64,000 bases of DNA from Oscillatoriaceae cyanobacterium Prado104 (GCA_025454405.1 JALOON010000001.1:124001-188000); one strand, 5' to 3'; shown: positions 7,194 to 16,410, numbered from the stretch's first letter. The notes: generated by a model not told the origin, from the sequence alone. Numbers and translations are program-made.

Positions 7194-9386
7194 ATGCGTA
7201 AAGTTTTGTTGCAGGCAATCGTCTTGAGTTCCGCAATTTTGAGCATTTACTTAACAAGCTTAAAAACAAGTTCAAAAAGTGCGATCGCCTCAGAAGTAAA
7301 ACGAGAAAAAGACGCACAAGCTCAAACAAATGTTCCCCCAACATCAGAAGTTCCACAAAATAGCTGGGCGGTGCAAGCACTCAAAACTTTAGCGCAACGC
7401 TACAGTTGTACGATCGCTCCTCATACCCTCACTTTAAGCCGCCATGAATTCGCAGCAAGTTTAAATGCTTGTTTGGAGAAAATCGATCGGGCGATCGCAG
7501 CCGGTACTCAGAAATTCACCCCGGAAGATTTAGCTTTAGTGCAGCGTTTGCAAGCAGAATTTGCCACGGAATTAGCAGCCCTGCGCGGCAATAATGCTGC
7601 AGGAAACAATCCAGAACCCAAACGAAATCAACAGTCTAATGTTCCAAATTCGGGAAATCAACAACCGCCAAATCCGCCTTTTCTTCCCAGAGAAACTGCT
7701 CCTCCTTTAGGCGATATTAGCATTACAGGGCGCGATCGACTGGATACAAGACTTCAAGCACCCAGCGCTTCTCCTGCTCCTGCCTCGCCCCAACAACTGG
7801 GAATTCAAGATTACGCCCCTTTTGCTACCCCCCTACAAAGCGGACAAATCACCCCAAATTTTGCAGGTATTAATCCACCACCAGCACCATCAGCAACTTT
7901 TGGTATCTCACCTGTAAATCCCCAAGATCGAGAATACAATCGCGAAGGCTACAACCGCATTTATGAAAATGCCTACCAGCGAGTTAAAAACAACGCACTG
8001 TCAACATTTGGCATCGATGTAGATACGGCATCTTACAGCAATATTCGGCGCTTTATCAGTCAAGGAATGCTGCCGCCAAAAGATGCAGTGAGACTGGAAG
8101 AATTGATTAATTATTTTACCTACGACTACCCGCAACCCAAGGGCAATCGACCGTTTTCTATCAATACCGAAGTTGCCGCCACCCCCTGGAATTCCAAACA
8201 TAAATTAGTACATATCGGCTTGCAAGGAAAAAGCATCTCTACCAAGGATTTACCGCCGAACAATCTCGTATTTCTCATCGATGTTTCCGGCTCGATGAAT
8301 TCCCCCGACAAGTTGCCGCTAGTCAAAGCATCTTTGAAGTATCTTGTCGGCGAATTGCGAGCAAAAGATCGAGTAACTATTGTCGTCTATGCGGGAGCGG
8401 CAGGATTAGTTTTGCCCCCTACCCCAGGCAACCAAAAAGAGCAGATATTAGAGGCGATCGAACAGTTAAATGCAGGCGGTTCTACGGCAGGGGGCGAGGG
8501 AATTAAACTTGCCTACAAAATGGCGCGCGAAAACTTTATGAAATCGGGAAACAATCGCGTCATTCTCGCAACAGACGGCGATTTCAATGTAGGAATTTCC
8601 AGCGATGCCGAGTTAGTTCGCCTGATTGAAGAAAAGCGCGAACAAGGAGTTTTTCTGAGCGTTTTAGGATTCGGTACGGGAAATTTACAAGATGCCAAAA
8701 TGGAGCAGTTAGCCGATCAAGGTAACGGCAATTACGCTTATATCGATGGCTTGTTTGAAGCGAAAAAAGTATTAGTAAGTCAAATGGGCGGAACGTTGTT
8801 GGCGATCGCGAAAGATGTTAAAATTCAAGTAGAATTCAATCCCGCCAAAGTTCAAGCCTACCGTTTGATAGGTTATGAAAATCGGTTGCTGCAAGATCGA
8901 GATTTCAACGATGACAAAAAAGATGCGGGCGAATTGGGTGCGGGACATTCAGTAACCGCCCTGTACGAAATTATTCCAGTTGGCGTAGAACTTGATGTTA
9001 AGTTACCGGAAGTTGACGAGTTAAAATACCAACAGAATGCGGTCGATCGACCCTCTCAAAGCAATAACTCTCAAAGCGATGAATTGATGGAGGTGAAACT
9101 GCGTTATAAAAATCCTAACGATACAACGAGTCAGTTAATTTCGCAGCCAATAGTCGATCGAGCCGTACCGCTGGAAAATGCCTCGAAAAACTTCAGATTC
9201 TCGGCGGCTGTTGCAGCTTTTGGAATGCTGTTGAGGGATTCGGAATACAAGGGAAATGCTAACTTTGATGAAGTTTTGAGATTGGCAAATCAATCTAAAG
9301 GTGAAGATAAAGAAGGCTATCGGGCTGAATTTATCCGTTTAGTTGAAAACTGCAAGCAGCTAACAGCTAAAATCGGATCGAAGTAA
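7194..9386 (+). CDS. Exported VWA-domain protein (YfbK-like, VWA_N + VWA + DUF3520) with SLH-like N-terminus
   Basis: 730 residues. The N-terminus is a signal peptide or anchor (positive MRK, then about 20 hydrophobic residues). Residues about 50-100 (SWAVQALKTLAQRY...LSRHEFAASLNACLEKI) resemble the SLH-like segment at the start of cyanobacterial porins, in a shortened form. A Pro/Asn/Gln linker (about 130-250) follows. Next come the VWA_N domain (FGIDVDTASYSNIRRF), the VWA domain with a MIDAS motif (DVSGSMNS near residue 364, ATDGDFNVG later) and the C-terminal DUF3520 region (VEFNPAKVQAYRLIGYENR). YfbK-type proteins bind metal through MIDAS and probably mediate protein contacts at the envelope. 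A piece of a second copy survives at 3780-3932. Likely monocistronic. Confidence 0.88.
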   Translation: MRKVLLQAIVLSSAILSIYLTSLKTSSKSAIASEVKREKDAQAQTNVPPTSEVPQNSWAVQALKTLAQRYSCTIAPHTLTLSRHEFAASLNACLEKIDRAIAAGTQKFTPEDLALVQRLQAEFATELAALRGNNAAGNNPEPKRNQQSNVPNSGNQQPPNPPFLPRETAPPLGDISITGRDRLDTRLQAPSASPAPASPQQLGIQDYAPFATPLQSGQITPNFAGINPPPAPSATFGISPVNPQDREYNREGYNRIYENAYQRVKNNALSTFGIDVDTASYSNIRRFISQGMLPPKDAVRLEELINYFTYDYPQPKGNRPFSINTEVAATPWNSKHKLVHIGLQGKSISTKDLPPNNLVFLIDVSGSMNSPDKLPLVKASLKYLVGELRAKDRVTIVVYAGAAGLVLPPTPGNQKEQILEAIEQLNAGGSTAGGEGIKLAYKMARENFMKSGNNRVILATDGDFNVGISSDAELVRLIEEKREQGVFLSVLGFGTGNLQDAKMEQLADQGNGNYAYIDGLFEAKKVLVSQMGGTLLAIAKDVKIQVEFNPAKVQAYRLIGYENRLLQDRDFNDDKKDAGELGAGHSVTALYEIIPVGVELDVKLPEVDELKYQQNAVDRPSQSNNSQSDELMEVKLRYKNPNDTTSQLISQPIVDRAVPLENASKNFRFSAAVAAFGMLLRDSEYKGNANFDEVLRLANQSKGEDKEGYRAEFIRLVENCKQLTAKIGSK

Positions 9387-9394
9387 TTCAATTG

Positions 9395-9475
9395 TAAGGT
9401 GCGCGCCACGCACCTTACGCGAGGCAGAGCCTCTAGACATGGGTTTCCAGGCACAACCTGGGAACCAGTTCAAAT
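9395..9475. repeat. R9 plus R2 dispersed repeats
   Basis: Just after the VWA stop codon, GTAAGGTGCGCG..CGCACCTTAC (R9 hairpin) is followed by GAGGCAGAGCCTC and a CCCAGG-type inverted segment (R2). R2 recurs at 24083, 26519, 60869 and 60958, R9 at about 44005-44080. The R9 hairpin may also work as a transcription stop. The rest of 9476-9657 contains an R8-like GGGGACGTTCGCACT piece and nothing else recognised. Confidence 0.7.
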
Positions 9476-9657
9476 AACCTGTAGATACTGTCTTCACCTG
9501 TCAAGACAGTATCTACAATATAATAGACATCTCCAAAAAATATTTTTTAACCCTTACTCGATCGGGAAAAAACTTAGTTTCTGGAGAGATCTAATTACTA
9601 ATAACGGAAAGCGATCGGGGACGTTCGCACTAATGACGAATGACTAATGACTAACAA

Positions 9658-9831
9658 TTATTCATCGCCAAATGTGCGTTTGAATTCTTCTAAAAGGTCA
9701 TCAATTTCTTCGATCGCCTGACTGACATCGATTCTCAGAGAACCCAAATCCGGTCTGTCTAACAGTCGCACTAAAGATTCCCGCTTGGCTGCGATCGCTG
9801 CTACTTGTTCTTTAATCGTCTGTGCGTCCAT
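9658..9831 (-). CDS. Small conserved-looking helical protein (57 aa)
   Basis: Start ATG 9831 (MDAQTIKEQ) is preferred because AAAGGAAA lies about 8-12 bases upstream; a longer frame to 9885 adds a low-quality leader. The protein is strongly helical and acidic at its end (AIEEIDDLLEEFKRTFGDE), with no membrane segment or known motif. Not recognised. It may be a small regulatory or adaptor protein. It shares its direction with the gene at 9939-10286 and could be co-transcribed (107-bp gap). Confidence 0.6.
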   Translation of the reverse strand: MDAQTIKEQVAAIAAKRESLVRLLDRPDLGSLRIDVSQAIEEIDDLLEEFKRTFGDE

Positions 9832-9938
9832 AAGTTTGTTTCCTTTGCTGTTCTTAACAAAAATATATACCGCTTGCGACCGCAAACTGCAACAATCTTT
9901 AGCAGCAGTTTTGGTGAAATTAGTTCGGCTCTAAATCT

Positions 9939-10286
9939 TTAGCGCAAAAAAGGCGGGCGTTTGGTATCTGCCGGTTTATTTTTCATCATTTCAGCTAGAA
10001 ATCGCTTCAAGGCTTTTTCGCGATTTTGCATAAAAGCCGCCCAAAATCCGGGTTGATATTCATCCATCGTCTTCGCCAGCGCCCAGACATCTATAGCTAA
10101 GATGTTGTAAAGCCTTTCATCTTCTCGCTTGAGGGAATTAATTTGCTCGATTACCGATCTATTTGCCCCAGCAGGTGGTCTGTCTTCGTCTCTTATCATA
10201 TCTAAAAAAGTGGTTGTAAGGGCGAGAGAGCCGATCGCGACGGCCACTCTCCATACTTTGATGATACTGGCTATCTCGATTGCCAT
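9939..10286 (-). CDS. Small protein with one N-terminal membrane segment
   Basis: 115 residues from ATG 10286; an upstream in-frame GTG at 10313 would add nine. Residues about 8-30 (WRVAVAIGSLALTTTFL) form a probable membrane helix or uncleaved signal. The rest is soluble, with charged helices (SLKREDERLYNILAIDVWALAKTMDEY) and a basic Pro-rich end (KRPPFLR). No domain recognised. Neither start has a convincing ribosome binding site, so the exact N-terminus is open. Confidence 0.5.
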   Translation of the reverse strand: MAIEIASIIKVWRVAVAIGSLALTTTFLDMIRDEDRPPAGANRSVIEQINSLKREDERLYNILAIDVWALAKTMDEYQPGFWAAFMQNREKALKRFLAEMMKNKPADTKRPPFLR

Positions 10287-10598
10287 CTGGAAGCTGCGCC
10301 GCACGATTGACACCGAATCTTTGCAGGTACACCGCAGCGCGTCTGGCGGGATAAATTGCTGAAGCTAGAAACAAGATCGCAGATGCACCCCTCTCCCGCG
10401 CACATCGATGCTAGCAGTTTTTATCGGTCTTTTGTCAAAAATCAGAATTTAAATTTTTTGACAAAAGACTTTGACCTTCCCGGCGGCGGGTGTTGGTAAA
10501 TTTTCGATTTCGAGGGATCTCGCATATTTTTTGCGATCGAGACTGCGCGAGCGATAATAATTAAATGATCGTTAATTTCGGCTAACTACCTCACTTAT

Positions 10599-11162
10599 AT
10601 GTTGCGTCAAATTTCCTTAGCAAACCTGGCCTTAGTTGTTGGAAGTATTTTAGCAGCAGGCGGGTTCGCTGCCTACTTTTCCAACCAACCGACTCTGAAT
10701 TTGGCAGGCTTTTTTTACGGAATTCCTCTATTGCTGGGAGGTTTGGCCCTAAAAGCAGCGGAACTCGAACCGACACCGTTTGCCGAACCTAGTGCTGAGA
10801 TTCTCGCCCTGAGGGAAAAGCAAGCGACCGATACTCAAAATCAAGTCCGCAAAGATGTTACTCGATTTCGCTACGGTCAAAGCGCTCATTTGGATGTTGC
10901 TTTAGAACGCTTGGGTTTGGCACCCACAGATGAGGAAAGACCGATGCTGCGAGGATTGCGGGAAGCTGATTTTGGCGGCGCTTACGGGTTAATTTTAGAT
11001 TTTGATTCGCCTTTGATTCCCCTAGAAACCTGGCAAGAAAAACAGCAAAAAATAGCTGCTTTTTTCGGTCCGGGTTTGCGGGCGGAAGTTAATCAAACAG
11101 GTGAAAATAAAATTGAATTGGCTTTAATTACAAATCCGGGGGAAGGCCAAATAAAAAATTAG
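10599..11162 (+). CDS. DUF2854 membrane protein
   Basis: 187 residues of the DUF2854 family, which is confined to cyanobacteria and plant plastids and has no assigned function. Two hydrophobic segments lie near the N-terminus (about 8-27 and 35-52), followed by the characteristic [11 protein letters not shown] stretch, [15 protein letters not shown] and the C-terminal soluble domain with [22 protein letters not shown]. Length is normal. Probably a thylakoid or plasma membrane protein (inference). Its last 35 bases overlap the tail of a subtilase relic on the other strand, so its own end may have been remodelled. Confidence 0.85.
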   Translation: MLRQISLANLALVVGSILAAGGFAAYFSNQPTLNLAGFFYGIPLLLGGLALKAAELEPTPFAEPSAEILALREKQATDTQNQVRKDVTRFRYGQSAHLDVALERLGLAPTDEERPMLRGLREADFGGAYGLILDFDSPLIPLETWQEKQQKIAAFFGPGLRAEVNQTGENKIELALITNPGEGQIKN

Positions 11163-11336
11163 TTAGATCCCAATGACTTTCCCCATATTCAATTGACAGC
11201 CATAACTTTACTTGAGGCGGAGTTAAAGTCGGATTAGCATTCAACACTAAAGCCGCTACACCCGCTACGTGCGGCGTTGCCATCGATGTACCGCTGTAGG
11301 TTTCATAGCTGTCAAAGGGAATAAATGTATCTGATA
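11128..11336 (-). pseudogene. Subtilisin-like peptidase relic (C-terminal piece with catalytic Ser)
   Basis: On the minus strand an open frame reads [20 protein letters not shown] followed by [10 protein letters not shown], the classic peptidase S8 motif around the catalytic serine and the segment after it. It stops at TAA 11128-11130. Everything upstream, including the Asp and His catalytic motifs, is missing: the similarity ends at about 11336, exactly where an R3 repeat begins. This is the remnant of an exported or intracellular subtilase cut off by the repeat or by a deletion between repeats. Confidence 0.8.
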
Positions 11337-11511
11337 TCTTCCACCAGGAGCGAGAATCTTGTAGGGGCGGGTTCGCCTGCAGGTCAAAAACGAAGCAGAC
11401 AGCTTAAATAAACCCGCCCAACCCCACAATTTCATTACATAACGGGTGCGCAGCCCTCGTGGGACGCTCTCAAAGAGGACTGAAGAATATAACTCATTAG
11501 TTCTCTTTCAG
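11337..11511. repeat. R3 and half-R4 repeats between two gene relics
   Basis: R3 (about 11337-11426) contains ACCAGGAGCGAGAATC, TGTAGGGGCGGGTTCGC and ends TAAATAAACCCGCC. An R4 half-unit (about 11464-11511: TCTCAAAGAGGACTGAAGAA) follows. The same pair in the same order and direction recurs at 12395-12490 and 12672-12715. Each copy abuts broken coding sequence. Confidence 0.75.
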
Positions 11512-11513
11512 AT

Positions 11514-12253
11514 CTAAATGAATTCAACTATCAAATAGAAATATCGATCTTTCTGAAAGCGAGCTAATAGTTTCGGTATGCGATCGTGCTTGCCTAATTT
11601 GTGCAATACTCGCGCTTCGGACTCGAACAACTTGGTTGTTTCGATCGACTGACTTTTTAAAGGTTTGACTGCACGTAAAGCAATACTGTTCAAATCAGAA
11701 CAATCTGACTTTTTTTCACAAGTCTGTATTCCCATAAATTAGTGAGATGAAATTCGTCAGAGAGTGCTAACCCAAGCATATTGGCACGTAAAGGGCGATC
11801 GGGCCGATCTTCATCTTCCGCAAGATAAGTATCGCTAAACTCGGTACTTACCAAATGTTCGGTAATTCGGTAACGCATTGGCAGTTTTCTGTCCAACATC
11901 GGATCTGGCGGTACGGGAGGTTGACTTTTTTGTACGGATTCCGACTGCACGCTTTGCTGGGCCACTCTCATCGCGGACTCCCACAAATTTTTGTTGCGGA
12001 CTTTTTCGTCCGGGTTGATAATTCCTGCATCTTTCAATACCTCTGTCAGCAATTTCCACAAATGATAAGCAACGTATCGCGCTAAGTAGCATATTTCATA
12101 GTTCCGCGCGATCGCATAATTATTCTTGATTTCTTGGTATGTCAAACCATCTAACACTCCTTGAATAATTGCTCGCTGCAAACGGTTCAATGGTTCGCCT
12201 CTCTTTTCCCTTACCAGGTTATCTAGAATGTTTGTAGCTGATTCTGCATTCAT
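11514..12253 (-). pseudogene. Frameshifted, truncated Ser/Thr protein kinase with N-terminal HTH-like domain
   Basis: From ATG 12253 the frame encodes an N-terminal domain common at the start of cyanobacterial kinases and STAND proteins (EPLNRLQRAIIQGVLDGLTYQEI). Then comes the start of a kinase N-lobe (YRITEHLVSTEFSDTYLAEDEDRPDRPLR), and the frame closes at 11690. A second frame (11514-11735) continues the kinase: an ALRAVKPLKSQS lysine strand, FESEARVLHKLGKHDRIPKLLARF and YFYLIVEFI. It stops abruptly where strand 5 should lead into the hinge, at the junction with an R4 half-repeat. No catalytic loop or activation segment remains, so it is inactive as a kinase. The first 135 codons could still give a short HTH-like protein. 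Confidence 0.8.
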
Positions 12254-13065
12254 AAAGTTACGCAGTAAGTTGACAGTTGACCTGTTTAACAGTTGATTTA
12301 AATCTTAGGCGGCCTAGATGGAAAAATCATTCGCTTTACCCGCAGACTTGATGCAGTATCAGGTGCAAAATAGATTGCGGGAAAGTGCAAAGTATGTGAT
12401 ATCTTGCACCAGGAGCGAGAATCCTGTAGGGGCGGGTTCGCCAAGGGTCAAAAACGAAGCAGGGTTAAATAAACCCGCCTAACCTCACAAATAACCCCCA
12501 AATAACCCCCAAATAACCCTCTTATTGACATTGGTGCAATATCTTAGATGTCTGTGAATATGTAGAGTAGATGGTTCACTTCCATCAGTTTTGAGATTGA
12601 ATCGCGATCGCAAACCAAGATTCATTCCACAGTCCGCCAGGGAATTAATTCCCTGTCTCATAGCGCAAGTCCTCTCAAAGAGGACTGAAGAATATAATTC
12701 ATTAGTTATCTTGCAGACAGGATTTACGCACTTCGACCAAAGAAACCGGGTTTTTTACCGAATCTGCGGGTCACAACCAAATATTTCGCAAAAAACCCGG
12801 TTTCTGGGCCCCAGGCGTAAGTCCTACAAATATAAATGTCGCTTTTAGGCAAAGTCTAGATCCCCCTAAATCCCCCTTAAGAAGGGGGACTTAAAGAGTG
12901 CTTCCAGTCCCCCCTTCTTCAGGGAGGCTAGGGAAGAAGGGGGACTTAAAGAGCGCTTCCGGTCCCCCCCTTCTTAAGGGGGGCTAGGGGGGATCGGATT
13001 TAATAGTTAAACAGCAATCTTCGATCGCTATAAAAATATCAATCCAATTCGCTATTAATAAAAAC
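12254..13065. repeat. Repeat-filled spacer: R3, R4, R6, R5
   Basis: No gene is seen in 812 bp. In order: R3 at about 12395-12490; tandem AATAACCCCC units to 12520; R4 at about 12610-12715 (CAGGGAATTAATTCCCTG palindrome, then AGTCCTCTCAAAGAGGACT); R6 at about 12720-12830 (GAAACCGGGTTTTTT ... AAAAAACCCGGTTTC, a perfect-looking hairpin flanked by ..TTACGCACTT / GGCGTAAGTCC..); and R5 at about 12845-13012 (AGATCCCCCTAAATCCCCC, AAGAAGGGGG units, ending near GTTAAACAGCAATCTT). Confidence 0.8.
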
Positions 13066-15645
13066 TTACTCAGCCTCCCCAATTAAAGTAAATGCCGCCC
13101 AATTTCTCGGCTGGGGATGAGTTTTCATCGTGGTTAGCATTGCCTGCCGCAATGCCTGGGCTTTATCGGGATTGTTTTGCAAGTTTTGATAAAATGCTTT
13201 CATCAATTCGGCTGTTGGCGCATCGGGAACCGCCCACAAAGAAACAATTACACTCGGTACTCCTGCCGAAATCAAAGCGCGCGACAAACCAATTACGCCA
13301 TCCCCGGTAATTCTGCCTTCTCCGGTGTTACAAGCACTCAAAACTACTAAAGAAGCTTGCAGTTTCATATCGAAAATCTCTTCTGCAGTCAACAAGCCGT
13401 CATCACCGCCAGAGGGAGCAAGGGCGATCGCACTTCCCAATCCGCGCAGATCGTCGAGCAATCCGTGGGTTGCCAGGTGAATAATCGATGCTTGGGGCAT
13501 TTTTTGGACGATCGCAGCTTTTGTCCCTTGCGCGCCTGTAATCGCTTGGGTGTTGAGCAGGGGGGCGATCGCTCTGGCTTCGGCTTCAGCCCCAGGTAGG
13601 GGAGACAATTTCTGTTTGGGAGATCCGATATAGGCAGAGGCGATCGGCATGGTGGGATTGCCCAAGACTAGAGCGTTACTGCTGTTGGATTGTTGGCTCG
13701 ATAACTTCTGTCGTTGTTGTCGGGTTAAATCCAAAACTTGAATCGAAGGGGCGGTGAGAATCGTGTGTTTTTCGATTAAGTAAGTGCCGTTGGCATCTTG
13801 CAGGGCAGGGAATGGCACTTGGAACAGGGAACCTTGGGGAATGAAGATGACGCGGGCATTGGGGTCTTTGGGGAGCAGCGTTTGAATGGGGTCAATCAGC
13901 AGTTGATGCAGCGTCGGCAAGTTGGGTTGGAGTGCGGCAAAACCAGTGCTGCTGCGACTGCGAACGGCGAGAAATTCTTGATTTCCAACAATTAAGTTGG
14001 TTAGGGAGGCGTTGTGTTTCTGCCAGAGGGGTTTGAGGTCTACCTCGCGGAAGGTAATTTCGCCCGTGGGTTGAATCACCCAGATGTAGAGCGCGGATTC
14101 ACGCCCTTCGAGTCTGCCCTGAATCTGGAAGTCCTCGTAGACGATCGAATACTGCACCAAAGTGGCGTTCTGCGCTTTGGCGATTTGGCGGATTTGCTCC
14201 TGGTTCGGAGAAGAAGCGATAACCGGATTGGTAGAACCTGAAGATAAGCGTTCACTCAGGAGATCGACAAAGGCACGAGCCCGTCCCCGTTCGGCAATTT
14301 CTAAGGCTGCGATCGGGTTATTCTGAGCCACCCTGACTCGTTGTAGAAGGCGATAGGTTTCGGCTTGTCCTTCAAAGATGGAAACCTTATTCGCGTCGTT
14401 GGAGCCGAGCATTTGTCGCATCGATTCCCAAACTTGAATGGCATTGAAGAGCATTTTCTCGGCTTCTGTTGGGTTGCCAGCCTTCAACAACATCGCTCCA
14501 AGGTTGTTGAGCGCCTTACCTTCCCCATCGCGGTCTTTAATTTCACGGGCGATCGCTAAAGTCTTTTGTGTATACTCAATGGCTTTGGCATAGTCGCCTA
14601 GATAGTGGTAAGCGATTCCCAAATTGCCCAGTGCCACACCTTCCCCACGGCGGTCTTTAGTTTCGCGGGCGATCGCTAAATGTTGCTGCCCATACTCAAG
14701 GGCTTTGGCATAGTCCCCCAGAGAGTCGTAAGCACTTCCCAAAATGCCCAGTGCCGCACCTTCCCCACGGCGGTCTTTAGTTTCGCGGGCGAGCGCTAAA
14801 TGTTGCTGCCCATACTCAATGGCTTTGGCATAGTCGCCTAGATAGCGGTAAGCGATTCCCAAATTGCCCAGTGCCCTACCTTCCCCAAGACGGTCTTTAA
14901 TTTCGCGGGCGAGCGCTAAATGTTGCTGCCCATACTCGATCGCTTTGGCATAGTCGCCCAGAGAGCGATAAGCGACTCCCAAATTGCCCAATGCCTTACC
15001 TTCCCCAAGACGGTCTTTAATTTCGCGGGCGAGCGCTAAAAGTTGCTGCCAATACTCGATCGCTTTGGCATAGTCGCCTAGAGAGTAGTAAGCGGCTCCC
15101 AAATTGCCCAGTGCCCAACCTTCCCCAAGGTGGCGGTTTTTAATTTCACGGGCGATCGCTAAAAGTTGCTGCCCATACTCAATTACTTTGGCATAGTCGT
15201 CTAGAGAGTGGTAAGCGTTTCCCAAATTGCCCAGTACCCTACCTTCATTTTGGCGGTCTTTAATTTCACGAAAGATCGCTAAACTCTGCTGCCCATAATC
15301 GATCGCTTTGGCATAGTCGCCCAGAGAGCGATAAGCGACTCCCAAATTGGCTAATGCCCTACCTTCCCCAAGGCGGTTTTTGAGGGCGCGATAAATTTCC
15401 AGTGCCTGTTGCCAGGAATTCAGCGCTGCTGGGACTTGACCAGTCTGATACTGTTGGTTGCCCTGTTGCAGTAGTCGATCGCCCTCTGCTTCACTAACCT
15501 CGATCGCCTGAGCAACAACCGGGACTGAGAAAAGCACAGGAATGTAAAAACCAACAGATAAAAAGCAAAAAGCGAGGGGAAAAAGGAAGCCCGATCGCAC
15601 TTTACAATTACCGTATTTAAGCAGTTTTATCGAGAAAGGCTGCAT
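13066..15645 (-). CDS. TPR-CHAT caspase-like protein
   Basis: 859 residues. A hydrophobic N-terminal stretch ends PVVAQA, a probable signal peptide, which would place the protein outside the plasma membrane. About nine 40-residue TPR units follow (e.g. LGNLGIAYRYLGDYAKAIEY), nearly identical at DNA level (120-bp repeats, about 14530-15400). The C-terminal CHAT domain (Caspase HetF Associated with TPRs, about 570-858) holds the dyad: His in IIHLATHG (about 725) and Cys in VVLSACNTGEG (about 771), then LWAVPDAPTAELM. CHAT proteins are clan CD peptidases; proteolysis is expected but the substrate is unknown. It starts six bases after the DUF928 stop, so they form an operon. Confidence 0.92.
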   Translation of the reverse strand: MQPFSIKLLKYGNCKVRSGFLFPLAFCFLSVGFYIPVLFSVPVVAQAIEVSEAEGDRLLQQGNQQYQTGQVPAALNSWQQALEIYRALKNRLGEGRALANLGVAYRSLGDYAKAIDYGQQSLAIFREIKDRQNEGRVLGNLGNAYHSLDDYAKVIEYGQQLLAIAREIKNRHLGEGWALGNLGAAYYSLGDYAKAIEYWQQLLALAREIKDRLGEGKALGNLGVAYRSLGDYAKAIEYGQQHLALAREIKDRLGEGRALGNLGIAYRYLGDYAKAIEYGQQHLALARETKDRRGEGAALGILGSAYDSLGDYAKALEYGQQHLAIARETKDRRGEGVALGNLGIAYHYLGDYAKAIEYTQKTLAIAREIKDRDGEGKALNNLGAMLLKAGNPTEAEKMLFNAIQVWESMRQMLGSNDANKVSIFEGQAETYRLLQRVRVAQNNPIAALEIAERGRARAFVDLLSERLSSGSTNPVIASSPNQEQIRQIAKAQNATLVQYSIVYEDFQIQGRLEGRESALYIWVIQPTGEITFREVDLKPLWQKHNASLTNLIVGNQEFLAVRSRSSTGFAALQPNLPTLHQLLIDPIQTLLPKDPNARVIFIPQGSLFQVPFPALQDANGTYLIEKHTILTAPSIQVLDLTRQQRQKLSSQQSNSSNALVLGNPTMPIASAYIGSPKQKLSPLPGAEAEARAIAPLLNTQAITGAQGTKAAIVQKMPQASIIHLATHGLLDDLRGLGSAIALAPSGGDDGLLTAEEIFDMKLQASLVVLSACNTGEGRITGDGVIGLSRALISAGVPSVIVSLWAVPDAPTAELMKAFYQNLQNNPDKAQALRQAMLTTMKTHPQPRNWAAFTLIGEAE

Positions 15646-15651
15646 GGGATT

Positions 15652-16410
15652 TTAGGGTTTGGGAGGGGGTTGGCGCTGTTGTTCGATCGCCCTTATTTGC
15701 TGCAATCGATCGCTCCAATCTTTCAAAGGTTGGGCTTCCGAACTAGCGAGAGCATCTAGCAATTCCAGCACGGGCGCTTGGTTTCGAGAAGTTTCAGAGG
15801 CTTTGCGCGCTTCGGCGAGCGCGTCGTACCACAGCCCGAACTGCGCGTACAGGGCGATTCGCTGTTGGGATGTGCCGGCGGCTGCAAGTTGAGCCTGCAA
15901 GGACGCATCGGGTCCAACCACTCGCATTTCTGCCACCGCCACCACGTTCCGAGAAGGAGCATTTCGATCGCACACCAACACCACCTGCCACTTATACGAC
16001 TGTCCGGCCTTCAGTTGCGGTAAATTTGAGGGCAAAGTAAAGGACATGATTCCCGGCTGACTTTGGATCTCGGTGCGATAAATCGGCTGTCCGGCGGCAC
16101 CGAACAGGCGGAATTGCAGGGGACGAGAAGTGCGATCGGGTACGAACCAGATAAATGTCGGATGCCCGGAAATTGTTTCTCCTACATGGCTGTACGGCAC
16201 CAAGGCAGTCAATCCCACCGTTGAATTAGCTTCGCAACTGCCCCCGCGAGTGGTATTTGTCACCGTTTCTTTCGGTGCGGAAGGATCTTTGGGGGGAGTG
16301 TATTTTGCCAGCGCTACAGGTGCGATCGAGAGCGCAACAATCAGCATGAAACTCGCAATGCCTGTAGAGTAGACAGTTCGGCGCTTCAACCTGTGAGCCA
16401 TCATCTTCAT
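15652..16410 (-). CDS. DUF928 exported protein
   Basis: 252 residues. A signal peptide (basic start, hydrophobic core, ALA-like site before KYTPP) leads into the DUF928 domain. Landmarks are GGSCE near residue 57, LTALVPYSHVGETISGHPTF, FRLFGAAGQPIYRTEI and the YKWQVVLVCDRN strand. The domain looks like an Ig-like or lectin-like beta fold, function unknown. The C-terminal 70 residues are helical (IALYAQFGLWYDALAEARKA), TPR-like. It sits directly upstream of the CHAT-TPR gene and downstream of a CHASE2 kinase. From memory, DUF928 genes are often found next to CHAT and CHASE2 genes in cyanobacteria, suggesting one periplasmic sensing unit (inference). Confidence 0.88.
   Translation of the reverse strand: MKMMAHRLKRRTVYSTGIASFMLIVALSIAPVALAKYTPPKDPSAPKETVTNTTRGGSCEANSTVGLTALVPYSHVGETISGHPTFIWFVPDRTSRPLQFRLFGAAGQPIYRTEIQSQPGIMSFTLPSNLPQLKAGQSYKWQVVLVCDRNAPSRNVVAVAEMRVVGPDASLQAQLAAAGTSQQRIALYAQFGLWYDALAEARKASETSRNQAPVLELLDALASSEAQPLKDWSDRLQQIRAIEQQRQPPPKP

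Noticed and set aside
9399-9647. Plus-strand ORF of 82 codons
   Set aside because: Its first half is R9/R2 repeat sequence and the rest has no family-like features.
11340-11385. Minus-strand ILAPGG near the subtilase relic, like the APG motif of subtilases
   Set aside because: It is in a different frame from SGTSMA and is part of the R3 repeat: the same bases recur at 12395-12425 without any subtilase.
12591-12848. Plus-strand ORF of 85 codons
   Set aside because: Made of R4 and R6 repeat sequence; no ribosome site or homology.
13092-14559. Several plus-strand ORFs opposite the CHAT gene
   Set aside because: Antisense shadows of a clearly coding TPR-CHAT gene.
14530-15400. Periodic 120-bp units suggestive of a CRISPR-like array
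   Set aside because: They are tandem TPR codons without unique spacers.
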